Shown here: in pieces, positions 33,295 through 45,665 of the stretch
Layout of the letters: every line of letters begins with the position of its first letter
How positions within the stretch are numbered: position 1 is the first letter of the stretch
Assembly (NCBI RefSeq): GCF_029784155.1
Contig: NC_073691.1
Coordinates: forward strand, 124,062,714 to 124,126,713
DNA from: Uranotaenia lowii
Lineage: Eukaryota; Arthropoda; Insecta; Diptera; Culicidae
Direction: 5' to 3'
Length of the DNA stretch: 64,000 bases
The notes under the pieces: generated by a model
Told to the model about the DNA's origin: nothing
Databases searched by the model: none
The model's input: the letters and a program-made list of their open reading frames with translations, nothing else
Position numbers and translations under genes: made by a program

Positions 33295-34659
33295 GTGAGT
33301 CCGTTCCATAATACTTATTTTACCTAATTCTGGAGGATTTCTGGAAGATTTCACAGGAAAATCTCCGGATTTTAGAAACATTCGATTGCTGAATAAACGA
33401 TTGTAAAAAGTGGTCCATAGGAAAACATTCCATAAGTGTAGATATAACAATTAAGTGTTTTTTAGATCTATGTTTTTTTTAATTTGAAGAGGCCGGTACC
33501 ATTTTGTTTATTTTATTTTAAACACTTATACATACGGCTATAAGCCACGCGTGGGTGTGAAGTGCTGTGTTGGGAAGTAAATCTGCAATGGCAGAACAAA
33601 TTCAGATTAATGTATTTATTAGTGCCTTTTATACGAAGCGATCATTTCGAGCACACGCGTATTTTGCGATCGAAATAATTTTTGGAAATTAAAACATTTG
33701 AGAAAATAAGTATCGAATAAAGCCAAAAATGTTATCATTTTAAAAGAAAATCGCAAACAATAGTTGTCGTCGTTGCTATCCGCCAGAAAATTTGATTGCA
33801 TGTGATTTTGCCACGCTTGTTTTTCGGTTATTAACGATGCCTGTTTCAAGCTTTCAATGACTTTTTTGTAGTCACTGCCTAATTGATTTTAAAGGGAGAT
33901 AAAAAATTGCCTATAAAATTGCTAATACGTATGGTAATGTCATGATATTAAATGTGTTCGAGTGAAATGCAGATACATTTTCCAGTAGCTTTAAACACGC
34001 TTGCGAGATTTTGTTTTGGTTTTTAAACCGGTTGCGAATTTCTCTGGAAATGTGAAAGAAGAGCTTTTTGTTTCATTCCCTACGGCTAAAGTAGACGAAT
34101 AACGCAAAGATAATTATCAATCATAATTTTTGACTCGTGCAATGAGGTTTTTTTAAAGGATTTTTGTTCTTTAAATCAGTTAAGATTGAGACTGTTCTTT
34201 TAAACGTTTGAACTCTTAAAAATTTTTGCCAAATCTTGTCTTACAATTCATCTTCAAATAAATAAATATTTATTTATTTATTTGTTTAAGTTTTCAAAAC
34301 ACTAAATTATGCACAGACTATTTACAAATTAAGGATTCTTTTTTTAAAAGTTTATTTCGACACGTTAAAATCGAAGTTGTCGCTCGTCTCGTTGAATCTC
34401 GTACAGCATGTCCAGATGGGATTGTTGAGTTCGTAAGAGTGCGGAAAGGCGGGAGCCGGAAGAATTGTTGTTGGCGTAAAGTCCGTGCGTTTTTTGGCAG
34501 AAGAAATAAGAGTTCACTGCAGTCGATATTATTACACAACAGGTCGTAGACGAAAAGTCGTTGAAGTAACTTTCTGCGTTACGCAAGCGTCGGGAGATGA
34601 ATCAGATTGCTGACATTGATTGATTGAAGACATTTCGAAATAAGGTTAACTCGCCTGCG
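33295..34659. other. Possible intron; no other feature
   Basis: AT-rich, with a short TATTTATT-type simple repeat at 34259-34285. Would be the first part of a 2.6-kb intron if the two candidate exons are joined. Confidence 0.3.
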
Positions 34660-34790
34660 AATTTTCAACCTGTCCTCTCAACTTGCTTGATGTCCCTATC
34701 AATTCGCTTAGGTTGCCTTCTAAAAACTCTTCTATGAGTTTTCAAGCTATCCTCTCAATTTATTTCCATTGAAATTCCAAATTGTTTCCT
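34660..34790 (-). repeat. Antisense fragment of the hairpin-repeat leader
   Basis: The complement contains AAGTTGAGAGGACAGGTTGA, then AAGCGAATTGATAGGGACA and AAATTGAGAGGATAGCTTGA. These are degenerate copies of the hairpin unit of the LTR element at 10741-11320. It lies about 22 kb away and in the opposite orientation, so it is a separate, older insertion. Confidence 0.75.
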
Positions 34791-35896
34791 CAGGAAACAG
34801 TTTATTGTTATTTTCAAATATATAATAATTTGGTGGTGATTTTTGAGTTTTAGAAAATCTACCCTGAGCGCTTTGAAATCCCCTTAATGTTTGATTGAGC
34901 TCAAATTTTGCACAGGTCAGTTTTTTGGGAAAATCAACATATCAACAATGTATATGATTGGTTTTGGAAATTCGATTATGAAATTTACTCTATAAATCCA
35001 TTACCACCCTAATGTGCATGCTGCAATATAGAGATGTTTGATATTTACCATAATTAGCGTATAAACGCGTTTTAACGTGAACTTTTTGACTAGGGGTGAA
35101 ATGGGCACTTTTAGTTGGTCTAATCGGGCACAATCAATCTAACTGCGAATGGTAGACCTGTTAGTTTATTTCCTCAGTGCTTTACTTCAGTGATGGTAAA
35201 TGGTAAGATAAAAAAAGGGAAAATCCGCATATTAGATCTCAGAAATGTGCTTTATTTTCAGCTTTTGAAACGTGAATTTGATATGCATTTCATATCTTCT
35301 ATTTTCTATTTCGATTCATTTTGAAAATATACATTTGAGTTTCTGAACACGGCAAAAAAATAAAGAAACTTGAAATTTTATAAAATTACAAATGTTTCTT
35401 GATCCAGAACAGTTTTATATTTGAAATCGAATAAAATTTTAATTTGCAAGTAAGTTTAATTAACTTTATTGGAATATGGTGTGCAAAAGGACTATGCGCA
35501 AACTTGGTGTTTATTGAATTTAACGAAATAACTTACATTGACTTTTATTGATTGGTTTGATGATAAGGACACAATTGCAAACTCCATGAGATCCCACGAG
35601 ATCAGCAGCACACAAAATCTTCTCTCTAGAAGTAAGTACCTACATATCAACAGTCTTCCCAATGGACTAGCTTGTAAACGCAATCATCGATTCCTAGTAT
35701 ATAACCAAAACCACCCTCGTTCAAATCGTGAAACGAGCCACGTTTTTCAAAAAATATACCACCCAGCAAACATAACAATTCATCTTTTTTAGGTACATTC
35801 AAACCTCTTTGCGAACATCTCTTCTTGAGCTTTACTCGACACTCACTGAATGTGCAAGGATTCGGTCCTGATATTCGCTCTTTTTTGACTCTCCAG
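34791..35896. other. AT-rich DNA, no feature
   Basis: Nothing supported apart from the polypyrimidine tract and AG acceptor at its end (35876-35896). Confidence 0.4.
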
Positions 35897-35996
35897 CCAC
35901 TTCCAAACGAACGCTCATCACTGGCACTTTCCGGCTATGGACTTCGGTAGGACCTACTACGAAGGCACCACAGTCACAGCCACGGCACAGGACCGG
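35897..35996 (+). CDS. Candidate internal exon of an unrecognised gene
   Basis: The exon lies between a clear acceptor (pyrimidine tract, CTCCAG) and a donor CGG|GTAAGC. After one base that completes a split codon it reads 33 codons with no stop (for example HHWHFPAMDFGRTYYEG), with GC content higher than its flanks. The phase agrees with the donor at 33295. The next exon is not identified; an acceptor at about 36255 would give an immediate stop after two codons. Function unknown. Confidence 0.35.
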
Positions 35997-36171
35997 GTAA
36001 GCTCTTCTTAAATTCCCTGCTCTGTTTCACCCAACCACCCATCATTTATGAACGTAGTTGCTGCTGTTATGATGATGGTTGCGATGTTGGATTGAAGGGA
36101 AATATCGCTCTTGTGCTTGTTCCATTGAAGCGAAAAAATCGCGAGTCCTATCCAAACCCACTAGACTGAGT

Positions 36172-36631
36172 CAATTTTGGGTCAATTTCGAATTTCTCAT
36201 ACCCTGGGGTCTAAAGTGCTTCGTTTCAATTCAAAACTCAATGTTTTTTTTGCAGAATTTTTAAGTAAAGTTTACATGAGTAAATTTTAACTTTAATGTA
36301 TGGGATAATAAAACATTTTGTTCTTTAAATCAACATCAATTTTGTTTCTTCTATAGAACCGAGTTTTTTGTGCCAATTTACAAATTTTTAAAAGAAAATG
36401 TTCCGCTGAACAACTTTATCGTAGACCGTAACTTCTTATCTTATCAGGCAAAAAAGTTTTTAGCTGTTGAATAGGGATATGTCTTTTGGCATTGAAAACC
36501 TAGCGAGGTATTAGATGACTTCTTTGAAAGCACATTTCTTTAAAATTCTGCCAGAAATCATGGATGAGTTTTGAACCAAAACGGAGCTTTTCAGACCCCA
36601 GGGTTTGGGAAATTCGAAAATGACCCCAATT
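36172..36631. mobile_element. Mutator-like MITE with 10-base target duplication
   Basis: TAGACTGAGT occurs at 36162-36171 and 36632-36641, flanking 460 bases whose ends are inverted copies. The left end reads TTGGGTCAATTTCGAATTTC, and CCCTGGGGTCT further in; the right end is similar with mismatches. Nine- to ten-base duplications are typical of MULE elements. Non-coding. Confidence 0.85.
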
Positions 36632-36641
36632 AGACTGAGTG

Positions 36642-37175
36642 TGATACACACTGCTGTCAGAAACTTTCAGCACATTTAGTCTATTCTGAACTATTGAAAA
36701 CCAGTTTAAAAATCACTTCGACATTGAACCACAGAGAACAGACGAACAAGCTAGTACAAAAATTCTTCAAAAAAGTATGTAAAATTTCAAATGCTTTCAT
36801 CAGAAAAATACGTTACAAACTGACTAGAAAGTCAGTTGAGCCGTTCAAAAATCAACTTTCAATGTACCGAGTTTTCAAAAAGGCGTAATCGTGTATGAAC
36901 TCATAAATAATTAAACCAAAGCAACTAACATCGCATCGGTTATGTCCAGTCAAATGGGAACACTCTTTACGATCAGTCTCACGCAGCCGTGACACCTCAA
37001 AACGGTTTACTTTCATGTATCACTTTTGCATTCCATTGGCATTGTTTGAAATTTATAACTTGAAGCAAGTTTGAAGGAAACTGCGAATAAATTATAAGAT
37101 ATTTTGTCGTTATGCAACATCAGGAATATATTACGAAACTTCAACAGCGATTGTCTTGAAACATTCCAAGCTCAT
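36642..37175. other. Intergenic DNA
   Basis: No gene or repeat supported. Confidence 0.45.
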
Positions 37176-37330
37176 ACGACCACGGTGTGCCAAAATACGT
37201 TATTAAAAATAAAAAATGACCACCAAAACGGCACTCGACATTCGAAAGATATAGTATTCAGGCATCTATCCTGAAAATTTGGAAATGTTCCATCGGGCTT
37301 TTTTGAAATTAGAGCGATTTTAAATTTTAA

Positions 37331-38062
37331 GGGGGGGGTAGGGTCTAACACTTTCAAAAAAATTGATTTTTTTATTTTTTTATTTTCTTATTGTAAAACA
37401 TTTCAAGAATGTTGTGTCAAATTTTCAAGTCAATTGAAGCAAAACTGTAGAAGTTATAGGCCTTTATCTCCTCCTATCTAACACTGCAAGAAAGCAAGAG
37501 CAGAAACTTCAAACGCGTTTTTCTCGAAAGCACATTTTTAAAGTCCGTGGACATCGCCATTTGAAAACTACTTATCCGATTCTTTTCAAATTTGGAAAAT
37601 ATTTTCTACATATAAAATACCAGACCCCAACGTTTTTCTTTTTTGATTTTTTTACTTTGGGGAGATTTTAGAGGTGAAAAATGGCGGATTTTTAAGTGAA
37701 AAATCGTAGTTTTTACTTCAAACAGCCACAAAAATTTCATAAAAATATTTTTAAGTTAAATAAAAACGTTGGGGTCCAGAAAAACATCTATTAAAAATAT
37801 TTTGCTCTGATTTTTTGACTTCAGATGATTCTGTGCTGAGATACAGTGTCCACCGCAAATCCTGTTTTCTAAAAGGCATCCTCGAAAATGCTCCGTCACC
37901 GGCTCATTTTTCAATATGTTTCCACGAAAAAATTACTAAATGTTCTTTTAACAATGCTTTGTATAATGCAAAAAATTTGAATTCATTTGTTTGAACGATA
38001 GCTCTAGAAAAAAAAATCGTGAAAATGGTGTTTTTTTATACCTGTTAGACCCTACCCCCCCC
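37331..38062. mobile_element. piggyBac-like MITE inside the left inverted repeat
   Basis: The ends GGGGGGGGTAGGGTCTAACA and its complement are perfectly inverted. TTAA lies on both sides (37327-37330, 38063-38066). The right arm of the host transposon (40076-40090) has the same sequence with a single TTAA and no insert, an internal empty-site control. TTAA duplication is the hallmark of piggyBac. Length 732, non-coding. Confidence 0.92.
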
Positions 38063-38846
38063 TTAAGTCAATTTGCAGTAGATTTCCAATGGTGTTTTTC
38101 GACCTTATGTTCTATGACCATGGATTTTTCTGACTACACATATTTTATGACAATCACCCAGACTTTATAGAAAATTTTATGCCCGACAACTTTGTGGAAG
38201 ACTGGAAAAAGATTTGAGTTGATCCTGAATAGTTATTGGCAATTTTCTAAAACTTTATTAGACTGATTGAAATTTTTCCATGTTTCTTAAGTTTTTTTTT
38301 CAATTCCGCTTCACTAAAAAGCGAATATCTTTCCAGGCGTAGTTTGAACCGTTTTTGGGTCTTAATAAAGTTGTTTGGTGTGGTGAACGCACCAGAAACC
38401 GAACCGAGCTCCACCAGCTTACGCACCGCTCAACTTTACGCGCCGGATTTCGTTATGAGAATGGTCGTATTTTTCGTTTGACGAATTCAATCCTCATAAA
38501 CGGAGCATCATACGAAACTCGCTTCAAGGTGTGCGTTTATATGGACCTAAATCTGATTGTTGTTCAACTTCGGTTTCTCGAACACTATTTTATTTTGATA
38601 CATGAACGATATGTTCAATAGTAGCATGTTGCGTTAAGGATTTAGATTATAGCTAAAATTATGGATAAGATTGCTTTTCTGTTGAATTCAATTTTAAATT
38701 ATAAAATTAATTAGATATTATTTTGAGTGGCTCGGATGTGTATATCAGTATTTTTTCACATTTTGATAATTCTAACTCTACTCTACCACATTTGGGATAA
38801 ATTTTGAGAACAAATGTGTATGTAATAGTAAATCTATGAGTAATAG

Positions 38847-39697
38847 TCATCATACGTTTTGAAACCATTTGCTCCTGTATCTGCCCAGAATGTGTTCGAA
38901 ATGAAAGTTGACAACAACTTAAGCGTGAGGAAAACCCTTAGTATTACACGAAACTTCCGTAAAATGGGTATAAATTTTGAGCCTAATCTTAAAGAAAACT
39001 TAGGCTCATATAACCGGCAACTAAAGGATTTCTTCGAAATCAAGAAGTTGGGTGATACGGGAGGAATCGTGAATGCCTTGCTTAAGGCAGTCCAGAATCC
39101 AACGAATCCAGAGCTAGCAGAATTGCGGATTGCAAAGGCAAGAGTGAGGCATCTCCAACAAACGTTTGGTTTAACAGGGAAAGCTTGCCATAATCTAATA
39201 GATTCCTCAGATGTGCTTGAAGGTTATTTTGATGTGCAAGAACATTTAAAGGTAAGTAAAATAGATAAATAAAAAAAACACTTAAAACTGTAAAAATGCC
39301 GATATCGCAGGCACTGAAGCTGTTACAGGAGATTTACAAGGCATGCTTTAAGGAAAACTTAGATTCCGAGTACATATCACTCATTGATGAGTTTTCTTCA
39401 GGGTGGGAGAATCTTAAACTGCCAAACTCTTCCAAATTCCACATTGTACGATTCCATGTAAAAGATTTTTGCGAATTCACCGGAAAATCGCTGGGTGTAT
39501 TCGGAGAACAAGCCTCGGAGAGTGTTCATCATGATTTTTTAGAAACCTGGAAACGATATCAAACCCCCGATACATCAAAGTTGTACTATGATCATCTCTT
39601 AAATGCTGTAGTGGACTATAACAGTGGTCATCTGTGTTCATTTTTAATTTTAAATAAAAAATGTCGTTTATTTTTATTGTTGAATCCAAGAAAGTAA
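38847..39697 (+). pseudogene. Remnant of the transposon-encoded protein, two exons
   Basis: Exon 38847-39251 is joined to 39311-39697 by a 59-base intron with GTAAGT and a CGCAG acceptor in phase 0. The joined frame is open for about 260 codons. The first exon has no ATG; it starts after an in-frame TAG, so the 5' part of the gene is missing. The second exon has a block FCEFTGKSLGVFGEQASESV followed by HHDFLETWKRY. It resembles the C-terminal segment of some insect transposases in style, but I cannot assign it to a superfamily. Position between the long inverted repeats is the main reason to call it transposon-encoded. Confidence 0.6.
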
Positions 39698-40236
39698 TCA
39701 AAAATGACTATTTTAAAGCCAATATTACGCTATTTACCTTGTTCGACTAAGCACATTTTAAACACGAAAAAACGGTTGAAGACCCAAAAACGATTCAAAC
39801 TACGCCTGGAAAGATATTCGTTTTTTAGTGAAGCGGAATTGAAAAAAAAACTTAAGAAACATGGAAAAATTTCAATCAGTCTAATAAAGTTTTAGAAAAT
39901 TGCCAATAACTATTCAGGATCAACTCAAATCTTTTTCCAGTCTTCCACAAAGTTGTGGGGCATAAAATTTTCTATAATGTCATGATCTGGGTGATTGTCA
40001 TAAAATATGTGTAGTCAGAAAAATCCATGGTCATAGAACATAAGGTCAAAAAACCCCATTGAAAATCTAATGCAAATTGACTTAAAATTTAAAATCGCTC
40101 TAATTTCAAAAAAGCCCGATGGAACATTTCCAAATTTTCAGGATAGATGCCTGAGTACTATATCTTTCAAATGTCGAGTGCCGTTTTGGTGGTCATTTTT
40201 TATTTTTAATAACGTATTCTGGCACACCGTGACGAC

Positions 40237-41785
40237 CTGTTCAAAGCTGACACTCTTTGGTGTTTTTGAGATATCTACCTAGTGGTCCAAGAAAAAAACG
40301 AAAATTAATTTCGAAAAGGTCGTTGGATTTTTACACAAGTTTCGTGGGCTGGCTTGTACGTCTGTTCTCTGTGATTGAACCAGGCATTTTAAATAGCAAT
40401 CCAGTTACAAAAACAAAAACAAGAATTGATCGAAATTCCCTACATTTTTTCAGTTAGCTACGAGGTTCATTTTTGCCATCTGTTTGAACATCGAGCTGTT
40501 TAAAGCCTATCCCTTTTCTGAATGTAATTCCATTATTGTAAGCGCCTTTTTTAGGTATCTCCGGTATCGTGTTGTATAGGAAATGGAAATTATTGTCCAT
40601 TGAGATTCATATTGTAGTCAATTATAATTCAAAAGTGTAAATTCTGAATCGCGATCCCGCATAGAATATTAAATATTAGATTTCGAATTAATTACTACTT
40701 GAAAATTTTGAGACAAAAAATTGACAACCAAAGCAAAAGTAAGAGGTTCAAATTGAATGTTCATTTATAGTTTAAAACTTTGGAATACCGTCAAACGGAT
40801 CATCATGCAACAGCAGGGTTAGATTCAACGTTTGTATACCACAACACTTATTAAACTTTTATCCTAATATAATGTAAAAACGTTATCATTTAATGATAAC
40901 AAAATGATGATAACATAGTTTCTCGCACCGTAAGTTTATGATTCTCATGGAAAATTTAAAAAATCGAGCAATAGCTGCACAATTTTTCACATTTTTCGAT
41001 GCCATAAAAAACTATACCCAATATGACGGATTGGCTTAATTATATCACCTTCAAACTTCATATAGGTATTGCTTTTATTATCCTATACCAACAGTGTTGG
41101 TGTAAAAATATTTTCCGGATAATCACCAAATTTTTTAAAATAAATATTTCTATAATTCAGTTACCAGTCTGGGCTTAAAATGCATCAAATGCAAATAAAA
41201 AAATCATCTTTTTAATCTAGTGCTATGCTGGAATATGTTTTTTTTTGCATCACGCGTTTGTTGATTTCAAAATTTCATCCATCCAAACATTTTTTCATGA
41301 TTTCAGCTAATAGTATTTTTGTAGTATTGTTCCCCTAAATGTACGCAGCACCCTCATGCTATTTCTTTAAAAAAAAATGTAAAATCTAATTCGAACAATA
41401 CCAAAAATTACTACAATTAGTGCTTTATGACATCTCAAATATATCAAAAATAAATTTTCAAACATTTTCATATGATATTTCATTAAAAAGAAAGCTTGTT
41501 TCAACTAACCCCTTTTTCTAAGTAGGGAGGAAATCGCATGTTTTTGCAAACTTAATAATAACTGGTGGAACCAATAATTTTTCTGACTACGTCAAGTTGA
41601 TGTCCCATCAACCAAAAACTTTGGAGGTACAAACGGTATGATGATCTGTGTACATAAAGTTTTTAGAAGCCATTGAAGTCGAAAAGCGTTTCATGATGCC
41701 CCCAATTGACGGTACGCATCAAACAAGTTTTAGAATTGCAAAATTTAGAACACAGTTGAGCAATTAACTTATGACACATTCCACC
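40237..41785. other. AT-rich intergenic DNA
   Basis: I see nothing I can support as a gene or mobile element. Confidence 0.45.
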
Positions 41786-42752
41786 GTGACGTGAAATCAC
41801 TTTTCCGGACTTTTCTGCACTGTTATCATTCTAGAAGTCAACCAATTTACTTGAAAATAAAAAAAATTGTAGCAAACGGTCGCAAATTGAATTTCCTTCA
41901 AAATGAATATAATTTGGTCATTTAAAAATTTAAGTTGTTTTTGTTATGATCGATTACTTTTGTGACGTGAATTCACGCTAGAATTAACCATTTCGGACTT
42001 TAGTACATACATCTTTGATTTCCTGTTCTCTCTGTAGAAATAGAATATTAGTGTCTTCAAATGAGTTGTAAAGAAAACAATTACCCACAATTTGATGTAC
42101 GTAGCTTGTCAATTGAACAACAACGAACGAAGTTATGCTTATTTGAAGTTGTGACGTGAATTCACTCAGTTCAAACAGAACAGGGTAGTTGACTGAATTC
42201 ACGTCACGAAATATAAAGTTATACTGTGGTTATACTGAACCATTCTTTGGAGTCTTCAAATTTTATGTAGATACACTTTCAAAAACGATATTTTGTTGTT
42301 CCGACTTTTATAATCATAAATTTTCAGTATCTGCACGTAACTTTTTCCTTATTTTGATTGGCACTTGAATAGCAACAATCTTCATTCATAGATTCACCAA
42401 AAAAATTTTTATTTTTTTTTTCAAATTTTGTATTTTTATTTGAAACTAATGAACTTATTAAAAAAAATCAACTAAATTATGCTCGATTTGTAAAAATCCG
42501 ACCACATGGAGGGTCAAAACAGTTTTCAGAGCACATTTTTCATATAAATTTTAATAAAAAATCAAGTTTTGTGACGTGAATTCACTCATTCGCGCTGTTG
42601 TAACTCAGCTAGATTCCAACCGATTTCTATGAATTTTAGAGTTTTAGAATCGTCTTATCATTTTCAAAGAAAATCTCATTTTTTTATTACAAAAAAAGTC
42701 AGCGTTTTCTCGTAAAATTAAAAACTTCCCTTTTTTTGTGACGTGAATTCAC
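41786..42752. repeat. Degenerate satellite marked by GTGACGTGAATTCAC
   Basis: The 15-base motif, or a close variant, occurs at 41786, 41962, 42151, 42571 and 42738, plus a reversed copy at 42193-42207. Spacings of 167-189 bases (one of 420, the last two copies being 167 apart) suggest a monomer of about 180 bases. The core GTGAATTCAC is a perfect palindrome and is much better conserved than the sequence between copies. Confidence 0.75.
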
Positions 42753-42759
42753 TCATTTG

Positions 42760-43194
42760 CGACTGTTTTTGTTCGCTTTTCAAACCAACTACATTGGATA
42801 TAAACAAATTCTTTTTTCTACAAAATGATGCCGTGTTTTTTGGCTTCTGAACACACTAAAATATTTCCAAAAAAAAATCATCCATGTATTAAAATTAATG
42901 ATTTTGTAAAAGTTGTCAAAAACACCACTTTTTTCAACAAAAAATCTGCTTTTTAAAATCATCTTAAACATGTGTAAAAAAAACTTTTTTCTCTTTTTCC
43001 GTTGGTTTTGTGTGATTTGAATTATCAAAATTATAGACAATTTTGAGATTTTTTGATACGCGAACGGATAAAAATCACTTTTGAGCGGTACAAGCGCGTG
43101 GAATGTGTCTTATGAGAATACACAATTTGAGAAAACATTCGAAATCTGTTTTTGACAATCAAGGTAAGAATAAAAACCAGAATTTAATTAATTG
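42760..43194. other. AT-rich DNA
   Basis: No gene seen between the two satellites. Confidence 0.45.
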
Positions 43195-45665
43195 AGATTT
43201 CAGATTCAGATTCAGATTTCAGACTCAGATTTCAGATTTCAGATTCAGATTTCAGATTCAGATTTCAGATTCAGATTTCAGATTCAGATTTCAGATTCAG
43301 ATTTCAGATTCAGATTTCAGATTCAGATTTCAGATTCAGATTTCAGATTCAGATTTCAGATTCAGATTTCAGATTCAGATTTCAGATTCAGATTTCAGAT
43401 TCAGATTTCAGATTCAGATTTCAGATTCAGGTTTCAGATTCAGATTTCAGATTCAGATTTCAGATTCAGATTTCAGATTCAGATTTCAGATTCAGATTTC
43501 AGATTCAGATTTCAGATTCAGATTTCAGATTCAGATTTCAGATTCAGATTTCAGATTCAGATTTCAGATTCAGATTTCAGATTCAGATTTCAGATTCAGA
43601 TTTCAGATTCAGATTTCAGATTCAGATTTCAGATTCAGATTTCAGATTCAGATTTCAGATTCAGATTTCAGATTCAGATTTCAGATTCAGATTTCAGATT
43701 CAGATTTCAGATTCAGATTTCAGATTCAGATTTCAGATTCAGATTTCAGATTCAGATTTCAGATTCAGATTTCAGATTCAGATTTCAGATTCAGATTTCA
43801 GATTCAGATTTCAGATTCAGATTTCAGATTCAGATTTCAGATTCAGATTTCAGATTCAGATTTCAGATTCAGATTTCAGATTCAGATTTCAGATTCAGAT
43901 TTCAGATTTCAGATTCAGATTTCAGATTCAGATTTCAGATTCAGATTTCAGATTCAGATTCAGATTTCAGATTCAGATTTCAGATTCAGATTTCAGATTC
44001 AGATTTCAGATTCAGATTTCAGATTCAGATTTCAGATTCAGATTTCAGATTCAGATTTCAGATTCAGATTTCAGATTCAGATTTCAGATTCAGATTTCAG
44101 ATTCAGATTTCAGATTCAGATTTCAGATTCAGATTTCAGATTTCAGATTCAGATTTCAGATTCAGATTTCAGATTCAGATTTCAGATTCAGATTCAGATT
44201 TCAGATTCAGATTTCAGATTCAGATTTCAGATTCAGATTTCAGATTCAGATTTCAGATTCAGATTTCAGATTCAGATTTCAGATTCAGATTTCGGATTCA
44301 GATTTCAGATTCAGATTTCAGATTCAGATTTCAGATTCAGATTTCAGATTCAGATTTCAGATTCAGATTTCAGATTCAGATTTCAGATTCAGATTTCAGA
44401 TTCAGATTTCAGATTCAGATTTCAGATTCAGATTTCAGATTCAGATTTCAGATTCAGATTTCAGATTCAGATTTCAGATTCAGATTTCAGATTCAGATTT
44501 CAGATTCAGATTTCAGATTCAGATTTCAGATTCAGATTTCAGATTCAGATTTCAGATTCAGATTTCAGATTCAGATTTCAGATTCAGATTTCAGATTCAG
44601 ATTTCAGATTCAGATTTCAGATTCAGATTTCAGATTCAGATTTCAGATTCAGATTTCAGATTCAGATTTCAGATTCAGATTTCAGATTCAGATTTCAGAT
44701 TCAGATTTCAGATTCAGATTTCAGATTCAGATTTCAGATTTCAGATTCAGATTTCAGATTCAGATTTCAGATTCAGATTTCAGATTCAGATTCAGATTTC
44801 AGATTCAGATTTCAGATTCAGATTTCAGATTCAGATTTCAGATTCAGATTTCAGATTCAGATTTCAGATTCAGATTTCAGATTCAGATTTCAGATTCAGA
44901 TTTCAGATTCAGATTTCAGATTCAGATTTCAGATTCAGATTTCAGATTCAGATTTCAGATTCAGATTTCAGATTCAGATTTCAGATTCAGATTTCAGATT
45001 CAGATTTCAGATTTCAGATTCAGATTTCAGATTCAGATTTCAGATTCAGATTTCAGATTCAGATTCAGATTTCAGATTCAGATTCAGATTCAGATTTCAG
45101 ATTCAGATTTCAGATTCAGATTTCAGATTCAGATTTCAGATTCAGATTTCAGATTCAGATTTCGGATTCAGATTTCAGATTCAGATTTCAGATTCAGATT
45201 TCAGATTCAGATTTCAGATTCAGATTTCAGATTCAGATTTCAGATTCAGATTTCAGATTCAGATTTCAGATTCAGATTTCAGATTCAGATTTCAGATTCA
45301 GATTTCAGATTCAGATTTCAGATTCAGATTTCAGATTCAGATTTCAGATTCAGATTTCAGATTCAGATTTCAGATTCAGATTTCAGATTCAGATTTCAGA
45401 TTCAGATTTCAGATTCAGAAGATTCAGATTTCAGATTCAGATTTCAGATTCAGATTTCAGATTCAGATTTCAGATTCAGATTTCAGATTCAGATTTCAGA
45501 TTCAGATTTCAGATTCAGATTCAGATTCAGATTTCAGATTCAGATTTCAGATTCAGATTTCAGATTCAGATTCAGATTCAGATTTCAGATTCAGATTTCA
45601 GATTCAGATTTCAGATTCAGATTTCAGATTCAGATTTCAGATTCAGATTTCAGATTCAGATTTCA
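43195..45665. repeat. 13-base satellite TTCAGATTCAGAT
   Basis: About 190 copies run without interruption up to the assembly gap. The unit is TTCAGA plus TTCAGAT; occasional register changes give extra 6-mers or 7-mers (43910, 44145, 44750, 45010 and, more often, after 45055). Point variants are few (TTCGGATTC at 44293 and 45163, an insertion at 45419). Because 13 is not a multiple of 3 the array is open in several frames, but this is not a gene. Confidence 0.97.

Larger units (their letters stand above)
37181..40231 (+). mobile_element. DNA transposon with very long inverted repeats and 5-base duplication
   Basis: The termini are CACGGTGTGCC at 37181 and its complement ending at 40231. The flank ACGAC is repeated (37176-37180, 40232-40236). 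The inverted similarity runs inward from the left end to 37330, is broken by a nested MITE (37331-38062), and resumes to about 38365; it pairs with 39770-40231. The two arms differ by scattered substitutions. A 5-base GC-rich duplication and a CACGGTG terminus resemble Transib elements, whose termini are CACWRTG-like, but the protein does not settle this. The interior holds a spliced coding remnant. Confidence 0.88.
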
